Assembly (NCBI RefSeq): GCF_012395255.1
Contig: NZ_JAAZQD010000004.1
Coordinates: forward strand, 310,001-374,000
DNA length: 64,000 nucleotides
Reading direction: 5' to 3'
Source: Oleiagrimonas citrea
Lineage (GTDB): Bacteria > Pseudomonadota > Gammaproteobacteria > Xanthomonadales > Rhodanobacteraceae
Positions 23,700 through 33,937 of this stretch are shown here, one piece after another. Within the stretch, counting starts at the first letter, position 1. Every line of letters begins with the position of its first letter. A program made the translations under genes and the position numbers. A model generated the notes under the pieces. It searched no databases. It worked only from the letters and a program-made list of their open reading frames with translations, and was not told the DNA's origin.

Positions 23700-24295
23700 T
23701 CGGGCGGCTGCGCGGCATTCTGGTATCCAAGCAACCGCCGTGGCTGCTAGTGGACGTGGGCGGCGTCGGCTACGACGTCGAGGCGCCGATGTCGACCATC
23801 TACGACCTGCCGGCCACCGGCAAGGAAGTCACGCTGCTGACGCATCATGCGGTGAAGGACGACAGCGTGGTGCTGTACGGCTTTCTGCACACCTCCGAGC
23901 GCGAGCTGTTCCGCAGCCTGCTGAAGGTCAGCGGCATCGGCGCGAAGATCGCGCTGGCGGTGCTGTCGGGCGTGTCCGCGGATCAATTCGCGCGTCTGGT
24001 GCAGGCCGGCGACGTGACCGCACTGACCAAGATTCCCGGCATCGGCAAGAAGACCGCCGAGCGCATGATCGTGGAGTTGCGCGATCGCGTGGACGGCCTG
24101 GCCGCGACCGGCGCGACCCGCATCGGCGGCAGCGCACCGGCGCCGCAGGACGCCCAGTCCGAAGCCGTCATCGCCCTGCAGCAGCTCGGCTACAAGCCGG
24201 CCGAAGCCACGCGCCTGGCGCAGAAGGCCGCCGCCGAAGGCGACGACGCCGAAACCATCATTCGCAAGGCATTGCGCGCCGCCCTCGGCGGCTGA
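23696..24295 (+). CDS. ruvA: Holliday junction DNA helicase subunit RuvA
   Basis: 199 residues, beginning [16 protein letters not shown]. The OB-fold N-domain is followed by helix-hairpin-helix motifs ([15 protein letters not shown] and [16 protein letters not shown]) and the C-terminal domain that contacts RuvB. It binds Holliday junctions and loads RuvB. It overlaps ruvC by 4 nt (translational coupling). The usual next gene, ruvB, is separated from it here by kup and a repeat element. Confidence 0.96.
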   Translation: MIGRLRGILVSKQPPWLLVDVGGVGYDVEAPMSTIYDLPATGKEVTLLTHHAVKDDSVVLYGFLHTSERELFRSLLKVSGIGAKIALAVLSGVSADQFARLVQAGDVTALTKIPGIGKKTAERMIVELRDRVDGLAATGATRIGGSAPAPQDAQSEAVIALQQLGYKPAEATRLAQKAAAEGDDAETIIRKALRAALGG

Positions 24296-24309
24296 GCAAC
24301 GGAAACGAC

Positions 24310-26223
24310 ATGAGCGAACAGACGCAGCAACCCCTTCCGCCGTCCGGCGAGCAGCTTCACGGCAGCCTTCCGGCGCTGGTGCTCGGCGCCATCGGCGTAG
24401 TGTTCGGCGACATCGGCACCAGTCCGCTGTACACGATGCAGGAAGTGTTCCTGCCCGAGTACGGCCTCAAGCCCATGCACAGCACGGTGCTGGGCGTGCT
24501 GTCGCTGGTCACCTGGGGACTCATCACCGTGGTGGCCGTGAAGTATGTCAGCCTGGTGATGCGTGCGGACAACCGCGGCGAGGGCGGCATCATGGCCCTG
24601 ATGACCATGGCTCAGCGCGCGGTCGGCACCGGGTCGGTGCGCATGCGCCGCATCGTCATGCTGATGGCGTTGCTGGGCGCGGCGCTGTTCTTCGGCGACG
24701 GCGTCATCACGCCGTCGATCTCGGTGCTTTCCGCCGTGGAAGGCCTGGAAGTCGTGGCGCCGCATCTGGAGCACTGGGTGGTGCCGCTCGCGGTGGTGGT
24801 GCTGCTGGGCCTGTTCTGGTTGCAGCGGCATGGCACGGCGAAAGTGGGCGCGCTGTTCGGCCCGATCTGTGTGCTGTGGTTTTCCTCGCTGGCTGTGATC
24901 GGCGTGTGGAACATCATTCAGGCGCCGGAAGTGATCTGGGCTCTTGATCCACGCAATGCCATCCACTTTTTCCAGGCACATGGCGTGGCCGCTTTTATCG
25001 CTCTCGGTGCGGTGGTGCTGTGCGTGACCGGCGCCGAGGCGCTGTACACCGACATGGGGCATTTCGGCCGCAAACCGATCCGCCTGGCCTGGTTCTTCTT
25101 CGTGATGCCGGCGCTGCTGCTGAACTACTACGGTCAGGGCGGCCTGCTGCTGCATCATCCCGAGGCGATCAGCAATCCGTTCTATCACGCGGTGCCGGAC
25201 TGGGCGCGCTACCCGATGATCGGTTTGGCTACCGCGGCGGCGGTGATCGCCTCGCAGGCGGTGATCTCGGGCGCGTTCTCGGTGACGCGTCAGGCGATCC
25301 AGCTCGGCTTCGTGCCGCGCATGCAGGTGGTGCATACCTCGCCGGACGCCATCGGCCACATCTTCCTGCCGTGGGTGAATCGCCTGCTGATGGTGGCGGT
25401 GATCCTGACCGTGGTGGCGTTCGGTTCGTCGAAGGCGCTGGGCGGCGCGTACGGTATTGCCGTGACCGGCACGATGGCCATCGACACCATCCTGGTCATG
25501 ATGGTGGCCAAGCGACTGTGGAACTGGAGCTGGCTGGTCGTGCTGCCCGTTGGTCTGGCGCTGCTGACCGTGGATCTGGCGTTCTTCGGCGCCAATACGC
25601 TGAAGATCCCCGACGGCGGCTGGTTCCCGTTGGTCATGGGTCTGTTCCTGTTCACCATCATGACGACCTGGCGCCGCGGCCGCGAGCTGGTGGTGCGCGA
25701 GATCAAGCAGGGCGGCCTGGCGCTGCAGCCGTTCATTGAGAACATCGCCGAACATCCGCCGACCCGCGTGCCGGGCACGGCGATCTTCCTGACCGCCAAC
25801 CAGAGTTCGGTGCCGCATGCGCTGCTGCACAACCTCAAGCACAACAAGGTGCTGCACGAGCGCAACGTGCTGTTGACGGCGGAGACCCTGGAGACCCCGG
25901 TCGCCGACGCCGACGAACGCATCGAGATCACCGCACTGGGCGGCGACTTCTTCCTGTTGACCCTGCGCTTCGGTTTCGCCGAGGACCCGGACATTCCGCA
26001 GGCGCTGGCGCTGTGCGGTCAGCGCGGTCTCGACTTCGACATGATGGACACCACGTTCTTCCTGTCGCGCGAGACCATCGTTGCCGACACTCGCCGTCCG
26101 GGCATGGCACTGTGGCGCGACAAGCTGTTCGCGTTCCTGTCGCGCAATGCGCTGCCGGCCACGGCGTTCTTCCAGATTCCGGGCAACCGCCTGATCGAGC
26201 TGGGCGCGCAGGTGGAGATCTGA
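24310..26223 (+). CDS. kup: Low-affinity potassium uptake protein Kup
   Basis: 637 residues with about 12 transmembrane helices and a cytoplasmic C-terminal domain. The family signature [17 protein letters not shown] is near residue 35, and [19 protein letters not shown] and [10 protein letters not shown] follow. It is an H+/K+ symporter of the KUP/HAK/KT family in the inner membrane. The ATG at 24310 gives the family N-terminus; the same frame is open far upstream through ruvA but that part is a shadow. It begins 14 nt after ruvA, so it is probably cotranscribed with ruvCA. Confidence 0.95.
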   Translation: MSEQTQQPLPPSGEQLHGSLPALVLGAIGVVFGDIGTSPLYTMQEVFLPEYGLKPMHSTVLGVLSLVTWGLITVVAVKYVSLVMRADNRGEGGIMALMTMAQRAVGTGSVRMRRIVMLMALLGAALFFGDGVITPSISVLSAVEGLEVVAPHLEHWVVPLAVVVLLGLFWLQRHGTAKVGALFGPICVLWFSSLAVIGVWNIIQAPEVIWALDPRNAIHFFQAHGVAAFIALGAVVLCVTGAEALYTDMGHFGRKPIRLAWFFFVMPALLLNYYGQGGLLLHHPEAISNPFYHAVPDWARYPMIGLATAAAVIASQAVISGAFSVTRQAIQLGFVPRMQVVHTSPDAIGHIFLPWVNRLLMVAVILTVVAFGSSKALGGAYGIAVTGTMAIDTILVMMVAKRLWNWSWLVVLPVGLALLTVDLAFFGANTLKIPDGGWFPLVMGLFLFTIMTTWRRGRELVVREIKQGGLALQPFIENIAEHPPTRVPGTAIFLTANQSSVPHALLHNLKHNKVLHERNVLLTAETLETPVADADERIEITALGGDFFLLTLRFGFAEDPDIPQALALCGQRGLDFDMMDTTFFLSRETIVADTRRPGMALWRDKLFAFLSRNALPATAFFQIPGNRLIELGAQVEI

Positions 26224-26226
26224 GGC

Positions 26227-26306
26227 AAGGCTTGCGGTACGTTTGGTGTGCGGAGCGGGGTGCCGGGCTTGGGCAGGGCTTGCGGCGAGTTTGGTGCGGA
26301 GCGGGA
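26227..26306. repeat. Two imperfect direct repeats 3' of kup
   Basis: Segments 26227-26260 and 26275-26306 share the pattern GGCTTGCGG..., TTTGGTG and CGGAGCGGG. They lie directly after the kup stop and before the palindrome at 26337, and look like part of the same composite repetitive element. They carry no coding potential. Confidence 0.6.
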
Positions 26307-26336
26307 CCGGTTTTTGCGGCGAGCTTGAATCGTGCG

Positions 26337-26414
26337 GGGTACCGGGTTCACTTATGGGCACGATATCCCTACACGTAGGCGACGTAGCGTGGCCCATAAG
26401 TGAACCCGGTACCC
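26337..26414. repeat. Palindromic repeat element, copy 1 (23-bp perfect inverted repeat)
   Basis: Perfect 23-nt arms at 26337-26359 and 26392-26414 (core GGTACCGGGTTCAC) enclose a 32-nt loop. The same 23-nt arms recur at 27697-27774 beyond ruvB. The loops of the two copies match best when one is reverse-complemented, so the copies are in opposite orientation. The sequence could form a long hairpin in RNA or a cruciform in DNA. I see no transposase gene; the format resembles REP/BIME or MITE-like elements. Confidence 0.85.
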
Positions 26415-26472
26415 TGGCAAGCTCCGGCATGACGGCAAGTCTTGTCCTGGCAAGCTCTGGCGTTCCGGCAGG
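26411..26472 (-). repeat. Two imperfect ~33-34-bp tandem units adjoining palindrome copy 1
   Basis: Read on the minus strand, the units at about 26472-26445 and 26439-26411 share the pattern of two CTTGCC-like blocks 20 nt apart ending GCTTGCCAGG. The same pattern is found on the plus strand before palindrome copy 2 (27601-27701). This confirms that the whole composite element is inverted between its two locations. Confidence 0.6.
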
Positions 26473-26531
26473 CCGTGCACGGCAAGCGCGCTCGTTCCCC
26501 TGATCCCACGCGCATCGTCCATAATGGCGGC

Positions 26532-27575
<1,044 letters not shown>

Positions 27576-27600
27576 CGCAAAGGAGGGGGGCCGGGGTCGG

Positions 27601-27701
27601 GGCTTGCCGGGAGGTTGGTGCTTGCCAGGGTGCAAGGCTTGCCGAAACGCTCAATCTTGCTGGGTAGAAGGCTTGCCGAAACGCCCAGACTTGCCAGGGT
27701 A
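27601..27701 (+). repeat. Three imperfect 34-35-bp tandem units before palindrome copy 2
   Basis: Units start with GGCTTGCCG at 27601, 27636 and 27670, each with a second block CTTGC(C/T)(A/G)GGGT 20 nt later. Units two and three share GGCTTGCCGAAACGC exactly. The last unit runs directly into the left arm of the palindrome at 27697. No gene is present between ruvB and ybgC (27576-27860). Confidence 0.7.
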
Positions 27702-27774
27702 CCGGGTTCACTTATGGGCTCAGCCACGCTGCCTACATGCAAAGATCTCGTGCCCATAAGTGAACCCGGTACCC
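27697..27774. repeat. Palindromic repeat element, copy 2
   Basis: The same 23-nt perfect arms as copy 1 (27697-27719 and 27752-27774) and again a 32-nt loop (27720-27751). Position by position, the loop agrees with the reverse complement of the copy 1 loop at about two thirds of its bases. Conserved arms with a diverged loop suggest selection or recent gene conversion on the stem. Confidence 0.85.
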
Positions 27775-27860
27775 CGCTCCGGTCGCGGCCGCCTGCGTTG
27801 CCTGCACGGGATCGACCGGGTCGGGTAGGATGAACCGGATCACGCAATCAGTACGCACGC

Positions 27861-28280
27861 ATGCAGCAGAACACGCCGAGTGAAGCCCCGTTCAGGTGGC
27901 CGATACGAGTCTATTGGGAAGATACGGACGCGGGCGGCGTGGTGTACCACGCCGGCTACCTGCGGTTTCTCGAACGCGCACGCAGCGAGTGGTTGCGTGC
28001 GCGGGGGGTCGACCAGCAGCGTCTGCGCGATGCGACCGGCATCGGTTTCGTGGTGCGCGACATGCAGATCGGCTTCGTGTCGCCGGCGCGACTGGACGAT
28101 GAACTAAGCGCGTCGGTGGAGATCGAACGTTTGCGCCCGGCCAGCATGGCCTTCGCGCAGGCGATTCACCGCCAGGACGGCAAACTGCTGGTGCGCGCCA
28201 CGGTGCGCGCGGCCTGCGTGAACCTGGGCGACATGCGTCCGTGCCCCATTCCCGAAGACCTCTTGGCAAGGATTTCCTGA
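27861..28280 (+). CDS. ybgC: Tol-Pal-associated acyl-CoA thioesterase YbgC
   Basis: 139 residues, hot-dog fold of the 4-hydroxybenzoyl-CoA thioesterase family. The catalytic Asp is in YWEDTDAGGVVYHAGYLRF. It hydrolyses short-chain acyl-CoAs or acyl-ACP and is encoded at the head of tol-pal clusters. It starts 86 bp after palindrome copy 2, so the tol-pal promoter probably lies between 27775 and 27860 or inside the repeat. tolQ follows after 3 nt. Confidence 0.93.
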   Translation: MQQNTPSEAPFRWPIRVYWEDTDAGGVVYHAGYLRFLERARSEWLRARGVDQQRLRDATGIGFVVRDMQIGFVSPARLDDELSASVEIERLRPASMAFAQAIHRQDGKLLVRATVRAACVNLGDMRPCPIPEDLLARIS

Positions 28281-28283
28281 CCG

Positions 28284-28970
28284 ATGAACGGCGATCTCAA
28301 CATCCTCGACCTGGTTCTGCACGCCAGCTTGCCGGTAAAGCTGGTGCTGGGCGTGCTGCTGGTGTTCTCGTTCCTGTCCTGGGTCATCATCGTGCGCAAG
28401 TACACGCTGATGAATCAGGCCGTCAGCAACGCGGATGCGTTCGAGGAGCGCTTCTGGTCCGGCGTCGATCTGGCCGCGCTGTACCGTGAGGTCGGTGCCG
28501 AGGACGAACCCGGTCGCGGCCTGGTCAACGTGTTCGGCGCGGGCTTCCGCGAATTCGCGCGCCAGCGGCAGCGCAAGGGGCGCGATCCGCGCACCACGCT
28601 GGAGGCGTCCGAGCGCGCCATGCGCGTGGCCGGTACGCGCGAGATCGAGCGGCTGGAGCAGAACCTGGAATTCCTCGCCAACGTCGGCTCCATCAGCCCG
28701 TACGTCGGCTTGTTCGGCACGGTATGGGGCATCATGGTCGCGTTCCAGGGCCTGGCCAACGTGAAGGAGGCGACCATCGCCATGGTCGCGCCGGGCATTT
28801 CCGAGGCGCTGGTCGCCACCGCCATGGGCCTGTTCGCGGCCATTCCGGCGGTGTGGGCCTACAACCGCTACGCCAACCGGGTCGAGCGTATCGCCACGCG
28901 CTACGAGACATTCCAGGAGGAATTCTCCTCGATCCTGCAGCGCCAGACCCTGTCCGACGAGAGCGTCTGA
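28284..28970 (+). CDS. tolQ: Tol-Pal system motor protein TolQ
   Basis: 228 residues, ExbB/MotA family, three transmembrane helices: one near the N-terminus (LVLGVLLVFSFLSWVIIVRKYT) and a pair in the C-terminal half (ISPYVGLFGTVWGIM and ATAMGLFAAIPAVWAYNRY). With TolR it converts proton-motive force to movement of TolA. Its length is normal. It sits between ybgC and tolR in one operon. Confidence 0.96.
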   Translation: MNGDLNILDLVLHASLPVKLVLGVLLVFSFLSWVIIVRKYTLMNQAVSNADAFEERFWSGVDLAALYREVGAEDEPGRGLVNVFGAGFREFARQRQRKGRDPRTTLEASERAMRVAGTREIERLEQNLEFLANVGSISPYVGLFGTVWGIMVAFQGLANVKEATIAMVAPGISEALVATAMGLFAAIPAVWAYNRYANRVERIATRYETFQEEFSSILQRQTLSDESV

Positions 28971-28974
28971 TCCC

Positions 28975-29430
28975 ATGCGCCCCTCGATGCGACGCCACAA
29001 GCGCCACAAGCTCAAGGCCGAAATCAACGTCGTGCCCTACATCGACGTGATGCTGGTGCTGCTGATCATCTTCATGGTTACCGCACCGCTGCTGCATCTG
29101 GGCGTGGACATCAAGCTGCCGCAGGCCGCCGCCAAGTCGCTGCAGGACGAGAAGCAGCCGGTGCTGGTCAGCCTGGACAAGGACGGCAACATGTACCTGA
29201 CCCTAGGTGCGGAGAAGCGTGAGCCGGTCGACGCGCAGACGCTGGTGACCAAGGTCAGCGCCTTCGTGCGCAACAATCCGAACGTTTCGGTCATGTTCGG
29301 CGGCGACGAACGGGTCGACTACGGCAAGATCATGCAGGCCATGGTGTTGCTGCAGCAGGCCGGCGTGCCCAACATCGGCCTGATGACGCAGCCGCCCGCT
29401 GCGCCGGATGCCCCGCATGGACGTCGCTGA
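28975..29430 (+). CDS. tolR: Tol-Pal system protein TolR
   Basis: 151 residues, ExbD family. It has a short cytoplasmic N-terminus, one transmembrane helix with the proton-carrying Asp (NVVPYIDVMLVLLIIFMV), and a periplasmic domain. It pairs with TolQ. It begins 4 nt after the tolQ stop and its 3' end overlaps the start of tolA by up to 23 nt, indicating tight translational coupling. Confidence 0.95.
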   Translation: MRPSMRRHKRHKLKAEINVVPYIDVMLVLLIIFMVTAPLLHLGVDIKLPQAAAKSLQDEKQPVLVSLDKDGNMYLTLGAEKREPVDAQTLVTKVSAFVRNNPNVSVMFGGDERVDYGKIMQAMVLLQQAGVPNIGLMTQPPAAPDAPHGRR

Positions 29431-30358
29431 TCGACAGGCCACGGTCTGGGGCGTCGTTTTCGCGGCCCTGCTGCATCTGGGCATCGTGGCGTTCCTGCTG
29501 CTGGCGACGATTTCCTGCAACACCTGGGAACAGGCGATCAATAGCCTGGGTCTGCCCAAGTCGTGGAATCCGGTGACCTGCAGCCGGCCGATCCAGCTGG
29601 CCGGCCCGGTGATCCAGGCCACGTTGCTGGGGCCGACCGGCGCGCCGCTGCCGGCGCCGTCCAAGGCCAAGGCGCCCAAGCCGAAGATCACGCCGCCGAA
29701 GGCGGAGAAGCCGAAGGTCGACACGGACAAACCCAAGCCGGCCCCGGTCAAGACGCTGCCGCCGCCGCCGAAGAATCCGGATACCCGCGATCAGCAGAAG
29801 GTTGTGGCCAAGTCGACGGAGAAGGCCGAGCACGCTCAGCGCGCGCAGCGCGAGCGCGAGAAGCAGCGCATGTCCGAACTGGAGGCGCAGCAGCAGGCCG
29901 AGATCGACAAGCTGTTCAAGCAGATGGACGCCGCCGGCAAGCAGAGCCAGCAGGCTGATCGCCAGGCGCAGCGCATGGCCCAGCGCGACGATCTGAAGAA
30001 GCAGAAAGATACGTCCGATGCGCCGGCCAATACCCCGCAGGCCGACCAAGCGCAGTCCGGCACGGCGGGCCAGGACAGCGGCTTGCTCGGTCAGTACCAG
30101 GCCGCCATTCAGAATGCCGTCACACAGGCGTGGCTGCGACCCGATAACATCCCTGCGGGTACGACCTGCAAGATCGATATCGTGCAAATCATCGGCGGGC
30201 AGGTGATCAGCGCCAACGTGGAGCCGAGCTGTCCGTTCGACGCCACGGCCCGACGCTCGGTCGAAAATGCAGTGATGCGGGCTTCGCCTCTGCCGTATCA
30301 CGGGTTCGAGAAAGTGTTCGCACGCCGACTCACGCTTCACTTCATGGTCAACGAATGA
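29408..30358 (+). CDS. tolA: Cell envelope integrity protein TolA
   Basis: 316 residues. The order is a single N-terminal transmembrane anchor (VVFAALLHLGIVAFLLLA), a Pro/Lys-rich segment, a long charged helix (Gln/Ala/Lys/Glu, about residues 125-205), and a C-terminal globular domain with a Cys pair (GTTCKIDIVQ and EPSCPFD) typical of TolA domain III. It links TolQR in the inner membrane to TolB/Pal. The start may be 29408 or the ATG at 29417; both lie inside tolR. Its stop overlaps the tolB start. Confidence 0.92.
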   Translation: MPRMDVADRQATVWGVVFAALLHLGIVAFLLLATISCNTWEQAINSLGLPKSWNPVTCSRPIQLAGPVIQATLLGPTGAPLPAPSKAKAPKPKITPPKAEKPKVDTDKPKPAPVKTLPPPPKNPDTRDQQKVVAKSTEKAEHAQRAQREREKQRMSELEAQQQAEIDKLFKQMDAAGKQSQQADRQAQRMAQRDDLKKQKDTSDAPANTPQADQAQSGTAGQDSGLLGQYQAAIQNAVTQAWLRPDNIPAGTTCKIDIVQIIGGQVISANVEPSCPFDATARRSVENAVMRASPLPYHGFEKVFARRLTLHFMVNE

Positions 30359-31680
30359 TGCTCAAATTCCGTGTCACGCTCGCTCTTGCGTTCGCCCTGC
30401 TCGGCGCGCTGGTGTTCTCGCCGGCGCAGGCCCAGAGTCAGGGACTGAACATCAACATCGTCAACGGCACCAAGTCGGCGATTCCGATCACCGTAGTGCC
30501 GTTCGGCAACGAGACGGTCGGACCGCCGCCGACCACCAAGGTCAGTGATGTGGTGCAGATGGATCTGGCTCGCTCGGGCAAGTTCCGCACCCTGGACAAG
30601 AGCGATGTGGTGGAATTTCCCACACGCGGCAATGAGATCAAATTCCCGACATGGAGCCTGCTGAAGCAGGACTACATCGTCGTCGGCCACGTCAAGAATG
30701 CCGACAACGGTCAGTACCGGATCGGCTTCGAGCTGTGGAATGTCAACACCAAGAAACAGATGCTGCAGTCGACCTACACGGCGCCGGCCAGCAAGCTGCG
30801 CGACATCGCGCATCAGATCGCCGACCAGATCTACCAGAAGATCACCGGCGTGCGCGGCGCCTTCTACACCCGCATTGCCTATGTCACCGCGGTCGGCACC
30901 GGCAAGAACATCCGGTACTCGCTGATCGTCGCTGACTCGGACGGTTACAACCCGCAGGTCGTGGTTCGTTCGCGCGAATCGCTGCTGTCGCCGACCTGGT
31001 CGCCGGATGGCAACGAACTGGCCTACGTCTCGTTCGAGAGCGGCAATTCGGCCATCTACATCCAGAATCTGTCCACGGGCGCGCGGCGCCTGGTTTCGGC
31101 GCGCAAGGGCATCAACGGCGCGCCGGCCTTTTCGCCGGACGGGACCAAGCTGGCGGTCTCGCTGTCCTACGTCGGAAACCCCGAGATCTTCATCATCGAT
31201 CTTGCCACCGGCAAAGCCAAGCGTCTGACCCACAACTACGGCATCGACACCGAGCCGGTCTGGGTGCCCAACAGCAACAACATCATCTTTACCTCCGATC
31301 GCTCGGGTAAACCGCAGCTATACGAGGTGAACGCGAACGGGGGAACCCCCACTCGCGTGACCTTCCAGGGCGATTACAATGCCGACGCTTCCGTGAGCTA
31401 TGACGGCAAACAGATCGCCATGGTGCAGGGCAAAGGGAACGTGTATCGTATTGCGGTGATGGACCGCAGCCTCGGCGGACAGGAGCATTTCGTCTCTCCT
31501 GGGAATTTCGACGAGTCGCCGAGTTTCGCTCCCAACGGAAGTATGCTGCTGTATGCCGCGACCGAAGGACTACGCGGCGTGTTGTACTCGGTATCCGCTG
31601 ACGGCAAGGTCAGGCAGCGGCTCGTGCTTTCCGATGGCGATGTGCGCGAGCCTTCCTGGGGGCCGTATCGGAAACCGTGA
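30355..31680 (+). CDS. tolB: Tol-Pal system periplasmic protein TolB
   Basis: 441 residues. A signal peptide ends at PAQAQ (about residue 27). An N-terminal alpha/beta domain is followed by a six-bladed beta-propeller built from WD40-like PD40 repeats (SPTWSPDGNELAYVS, APAFSPDGTKLAVS, SPSFAPNGSMLLYA). It is periplasmic and binds Pal and TolA. The start codons ATG at 30355 and 30358 are adjacent and both overlap the tolA stop. Confidence 0.96.
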   Translation: MMLKFRVTLALAFALLGALVFSPAQAQSQGLNINIVNGTKSAIPITVVPFGNETVGPPPTTKVSDVVQMDLARSGKFRTLDKSDVVEFPTRGNEIKFPTWSLLKQDYIVVGHVKNADNGQYRIGFELWNVNTKKQMLQSTYTAPASKLRDIAHQIADQIYQKITGVRGAFYTRIAYVTAVGTGKNIRYSLIVADSDGYNPQVVVRSRESLLSPTWSPDGNELAYVSFESGNSAIYIQNLSTGARRLVSARKGINGAPAFSPDGTKLAVSLSYVGNPEIFIIDLATGKAKRLTHNYGIDTEPVWVPNSNNIIFTSDRSGKPQLYEVNANGGTPTRVTFQGDYNADASVSYDGKQIAMVQGKGNVYRIAVMDRSLGGQEHFVSPGNFDESPSFAPNGSMLLYAATEGLRGVLYSVSADGKVRQRLVLSDGDVREPSWGPYRKP

Positions 31681-31754
31681 ACACTCCAACAAGCCGGATC
31701 AACGGCGTGTAGTACAAAGACTGTCGGAAACCCAAGAGTAGAAAGGAAAAAGCC

Positions 31755-32267
31755 ATGAACAAGAGCGTTCGCACTACCCTCGTCACGCTGTTGTGCGTTG
31801 TTGGCATGGCGGCGTGCAGCAAGAAGCAGGAGGTCAAGCCGACTCCGCCGCCGCCGCCGCCGCCGGAACAGCCGGCTCCGCCGCCGAAGCCGACCGGCTT
31901 CACCCCGGCCGATCTGGACACCAATGCCTGCCTGCGTCAGCGCGTGGTGTACTTCGATTTCGACAAGAGCGAAATCAAGCCGGAGTTCCAGGAGATCATG
32001 GCGTGCCACGCCAAGTATCTGCAGGATCGTCCGCAGGCGCACGTGCGTCTGGCCGGCAACACCGACGAGCGTGGTACCCGCGAGTACAACCTCGGCCTCG
32101 GCGAGCGTCGTGGCAACGCGGTGGCTGCCGCGCTGGAAGCCAACGGTGCTTCGGCGGATCAGATCACCGTGGTCAGCTACGGCGAAGAGCGTCCGACCTG
32201 CCGCGAGCACAACGAGGCGTGCTGGTCGAAGAACCGTCGTGTCGAGATCGAATACACGGCCAAGTGA
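31755..32267 (+). CDS. pal: Peptidoglycan-associated lipoprotein Pal
   Basis: 170 residues. The lipoprotein signal has a Cys in GMAACSKK. A polyproline linker encoded by seven consecutive CCG codons (31845-31865) follows, then an OmpA-like peptidoglycan-binding domain (VVYFDFDKSEIKPEF, LAGNTDERGTREYNLGLGERR). It anchors the outer membrane to the wall. A strong GAAAGGA site precedes the ATG. Its stop overlaps the cpoB start by one nucleotide. Confidence 0.96.
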   Translation: MNKSVRTTLVTLLCVVGMAACSKKQEVKPTPPPPPPPEQPAPPPKPTGFTPADLDTNACLRQRVVYFDFDKSEIKPEFQEIMACHAKYLQDRPQAHVRLAGNTDERGTREYNLGLGERRGNAVAAALEANGASADQITVVSYGEERPTCREHNEACWSKNRRVEIEYTAK

Positions 32268-33157
32268 TGAAAGACCGATCGACACGTAACACACCTGTCG
32301 GTCACGGCAAGGCGGCTGCATCTGCAGCCGCCTTGCTGCTGCTGGCCGCCGGCATGCTTCCGGTACAGGCCCAGCGGCTGAGTCTGTCCGAGCGCGTCAC
32401 GCGTCTGGAGCAGGCCCAGCAGAAACAGGATTCCGGACAGGGGGGCGGCACCGTGCTGGTCAATCAGGTCCAGGCGCTGCAGTCCCAGGTCCAGCAACTG
32501 CAGGGACAGGTCGAAGAGCTTCAGCACGAGATCCAGCAGCTGAAGCAGTCCGGCAAGGACCAGTACGTCGACCTCGATTCCCGGCTGCGCAAGCTCGAGG
32601 GCGGCGCTCCCGCGCAAGGTGCTTCCGCGTCGTCTCCGGCTTCTACCGCGAGTACCGCCGCGAAGGCTGGTGGCGTCCCCGCGACATCGGCCTCGACCAC
32701 GGCTGCAGCGCAGGCGCGCGGTCCGGCTCCGGCCGGCAGTGCCAGTGCTCCGGCGAGTGCCGATCCACAAGCGGCGCAGGATGCCTACAACCAGGCGTTC
32801 ACCGCCTTGCGTAACGGTCAGTTCGTGCAGTCCTCGCGCCAGTTCCGCCAGTTCATCCAGCAGTATCCGAACAGCGCACTCGCGCCCAACGCCTTCTACT
32901 GGCTGGGTGAGTCCTACTACACCGTGCAGAACTACGACATCGCGCTGCAGACCTTCCAGACGCTGCTGAAGCAGTATCCGGACAGCGAAAAGGCGCCCGG
33001 CGCGCTGTTGAAGATCGGCTACTGCCAGGATGCGCTGAAGCAGGAAGATGCCGCGCAGAAGACCCTGCAGGCGGTGATCCAGAAATACCCCGGCAGCTCC
33101 GTGGCCAATCTGGCGCAGCAGCGCCTGCACGATATTCAGCTGCAGCAAGCGAACTGA
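32267..33157 (+). CDS. cpoB: Cell division coordinator CpoB (YbgF)
   Basis: 296 residues. A signal peptide (ALLLLAAGMLPVQAQ) is followed by an N-terminal trimerising coiled coil (VQALQSQVQQLQGQVEELQH), an Ala/Ser/Thr-rich linker, and a C-terminal TPR domain (AYNQAFTALRNGQFVQSSRQ onward). It coordinates Tol function with peptidoglycan synthesis at the septum. The ATG at 32267 overlaps the pal stop; the open frame further upstream lies over pal in another frame and is not real. Confidence 0.93.
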   Translation: MKDRSTRNTPVGHGKAAASAAALLLLAAGMLPVQAQRLSLSERVTRLEQAQQKQDSGQGGGTVLVNQVQALQSQVQQLQGQVEELQHEIQQLKQSGKDQYVDLDSRLRKLEGGAPAQGASASSPASTASTAAKAGGVPATSASTTAAAQARGPAPAGSASAPASADPQAAQDAYNQAFTALRNGQFVQSSRQFRQFIQQYPNSALAPNAFYWLGESYYTVQNYDIALQTFQTLLKQYPDSEKAPGALLKIGYCQDALKQEDAAQKTLQAVIQKYPGSSVANLAQQRLHDIQLQQAN

Positions 33158-33163
33158 CGTCCC

Positions 33164-33850
33164 ATGAACGAGCAGGCGACCGGCACGACCGGGGTTTCCG
33201 CCAGCGGCGCCGAACGGCTGCGCGTGTGCGAGATCTTCCATTCCATCCAGGGCGAGGCCGACGCGGTCGGTTGGCCTACGGTGTTCGTGCGCCTGACCGG
33301 CTGTCCGCTGCGCTGCGTGTGGTGCGACACCGAGTATTCGTTCCAGGGCGGTGAGTGGCGCGACATTGATGATCTGGTTGCCGACGTCGGCGCTTTTGAC
33401 ACGCGCCACGTGTGTGTGACCGGCGGTGAACCGCTAGCGCAGAAGCGCTGCCTGTTGCTGTTGCAGCGTTTGTGTGAAGCCGGCCATGAAGTGTCGCTGG
33501 AAACCTCTGGCGCGCTGGACGTGTCCGGTGTCGATCCCCGCGTGCGCAAGGTGATGGACCTGAAGGCGCCGGGCTCCGGCGAAGCGGCGCGCAATCTGTG
33601 GTCGAATCTCGATCACCTGCAGGCGCACGATCAGATCAAGATCGTGATCGCCGATCGCGAGGACTACGAGTGGGCACGCGCCGCCGTGCGCGAACATGCG
33701 CTGGAACAGCGCTGCATGGTGCTGTTCTCGCCGGTGCACGGGAAACTCGCGCCGCGTCAGCTGGCGGAGTGGATCCTGGAAGATCGTCTTCCGGTACGTC
33801 TGCAGATGCAGATGCACAAGCAGCTGTGGGGCGACGCGCCGGGCCATTGA
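33164..33850 (+). CDS. queE: 7-carboxy-7-deazaguanine synthase QueE
   Basis: 228 residues. Radical-SAM enzyme with the CxxxCxxC iron-sulfur motif in TGCPLRCVWCDTEYSF and the SAM-binding region VCVTGGEPLAQK. It converts carboxytetrahydropterin to CDG in queuosine biosynthesis. It starts 6 nt after cpoB, so it is read with the tol-pal genes, and queC follows 87 nt later, giving two consecutive steps of the same pathway. Confidence 0.95.
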   Translation: MNEQATGTTGVSASGAERLRVCEIFHSIQGEADAVGWPTVFVRLTGCPLRCVWCDTEYSFQGGEWRDIDDLVADVGAFDTRHVCVTGGEPLAQKRCLLLLQRLCEAGHEVSLETSGALDVSGVDPRVRKVMDLKAPGSGEAARNLWSNLDHLQAHDQIKIVIADREDYEWARAAVREHALEQRCMVLFSPVHGKLAPRQLAEWILEDRLPVRLQMQMHKQLWGDAPGH

Positions 33851-33937
33851 GCGATCCCCTCGGGCACGCGTAGTGCGCGGATGCACGATCGTGCGCAAAC
33901 CGCGATAATGCCCGGTTCGATCTTCGCGGACAGTTCG

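Noticed and set aside
23632-24309. Continuous frame running from ruvA into kup, as if a fusion
   Set aside because: The part before 24310 is out of frame with ruvA and arginine-rich; MSEQTQQ at 24310 is the true Kup start.
31793-32266. N-terminal extension of cpoB across pal
   Set aside because: It is pal read in a wrong frame; cpoB starts at 32267 with a signal peptide.
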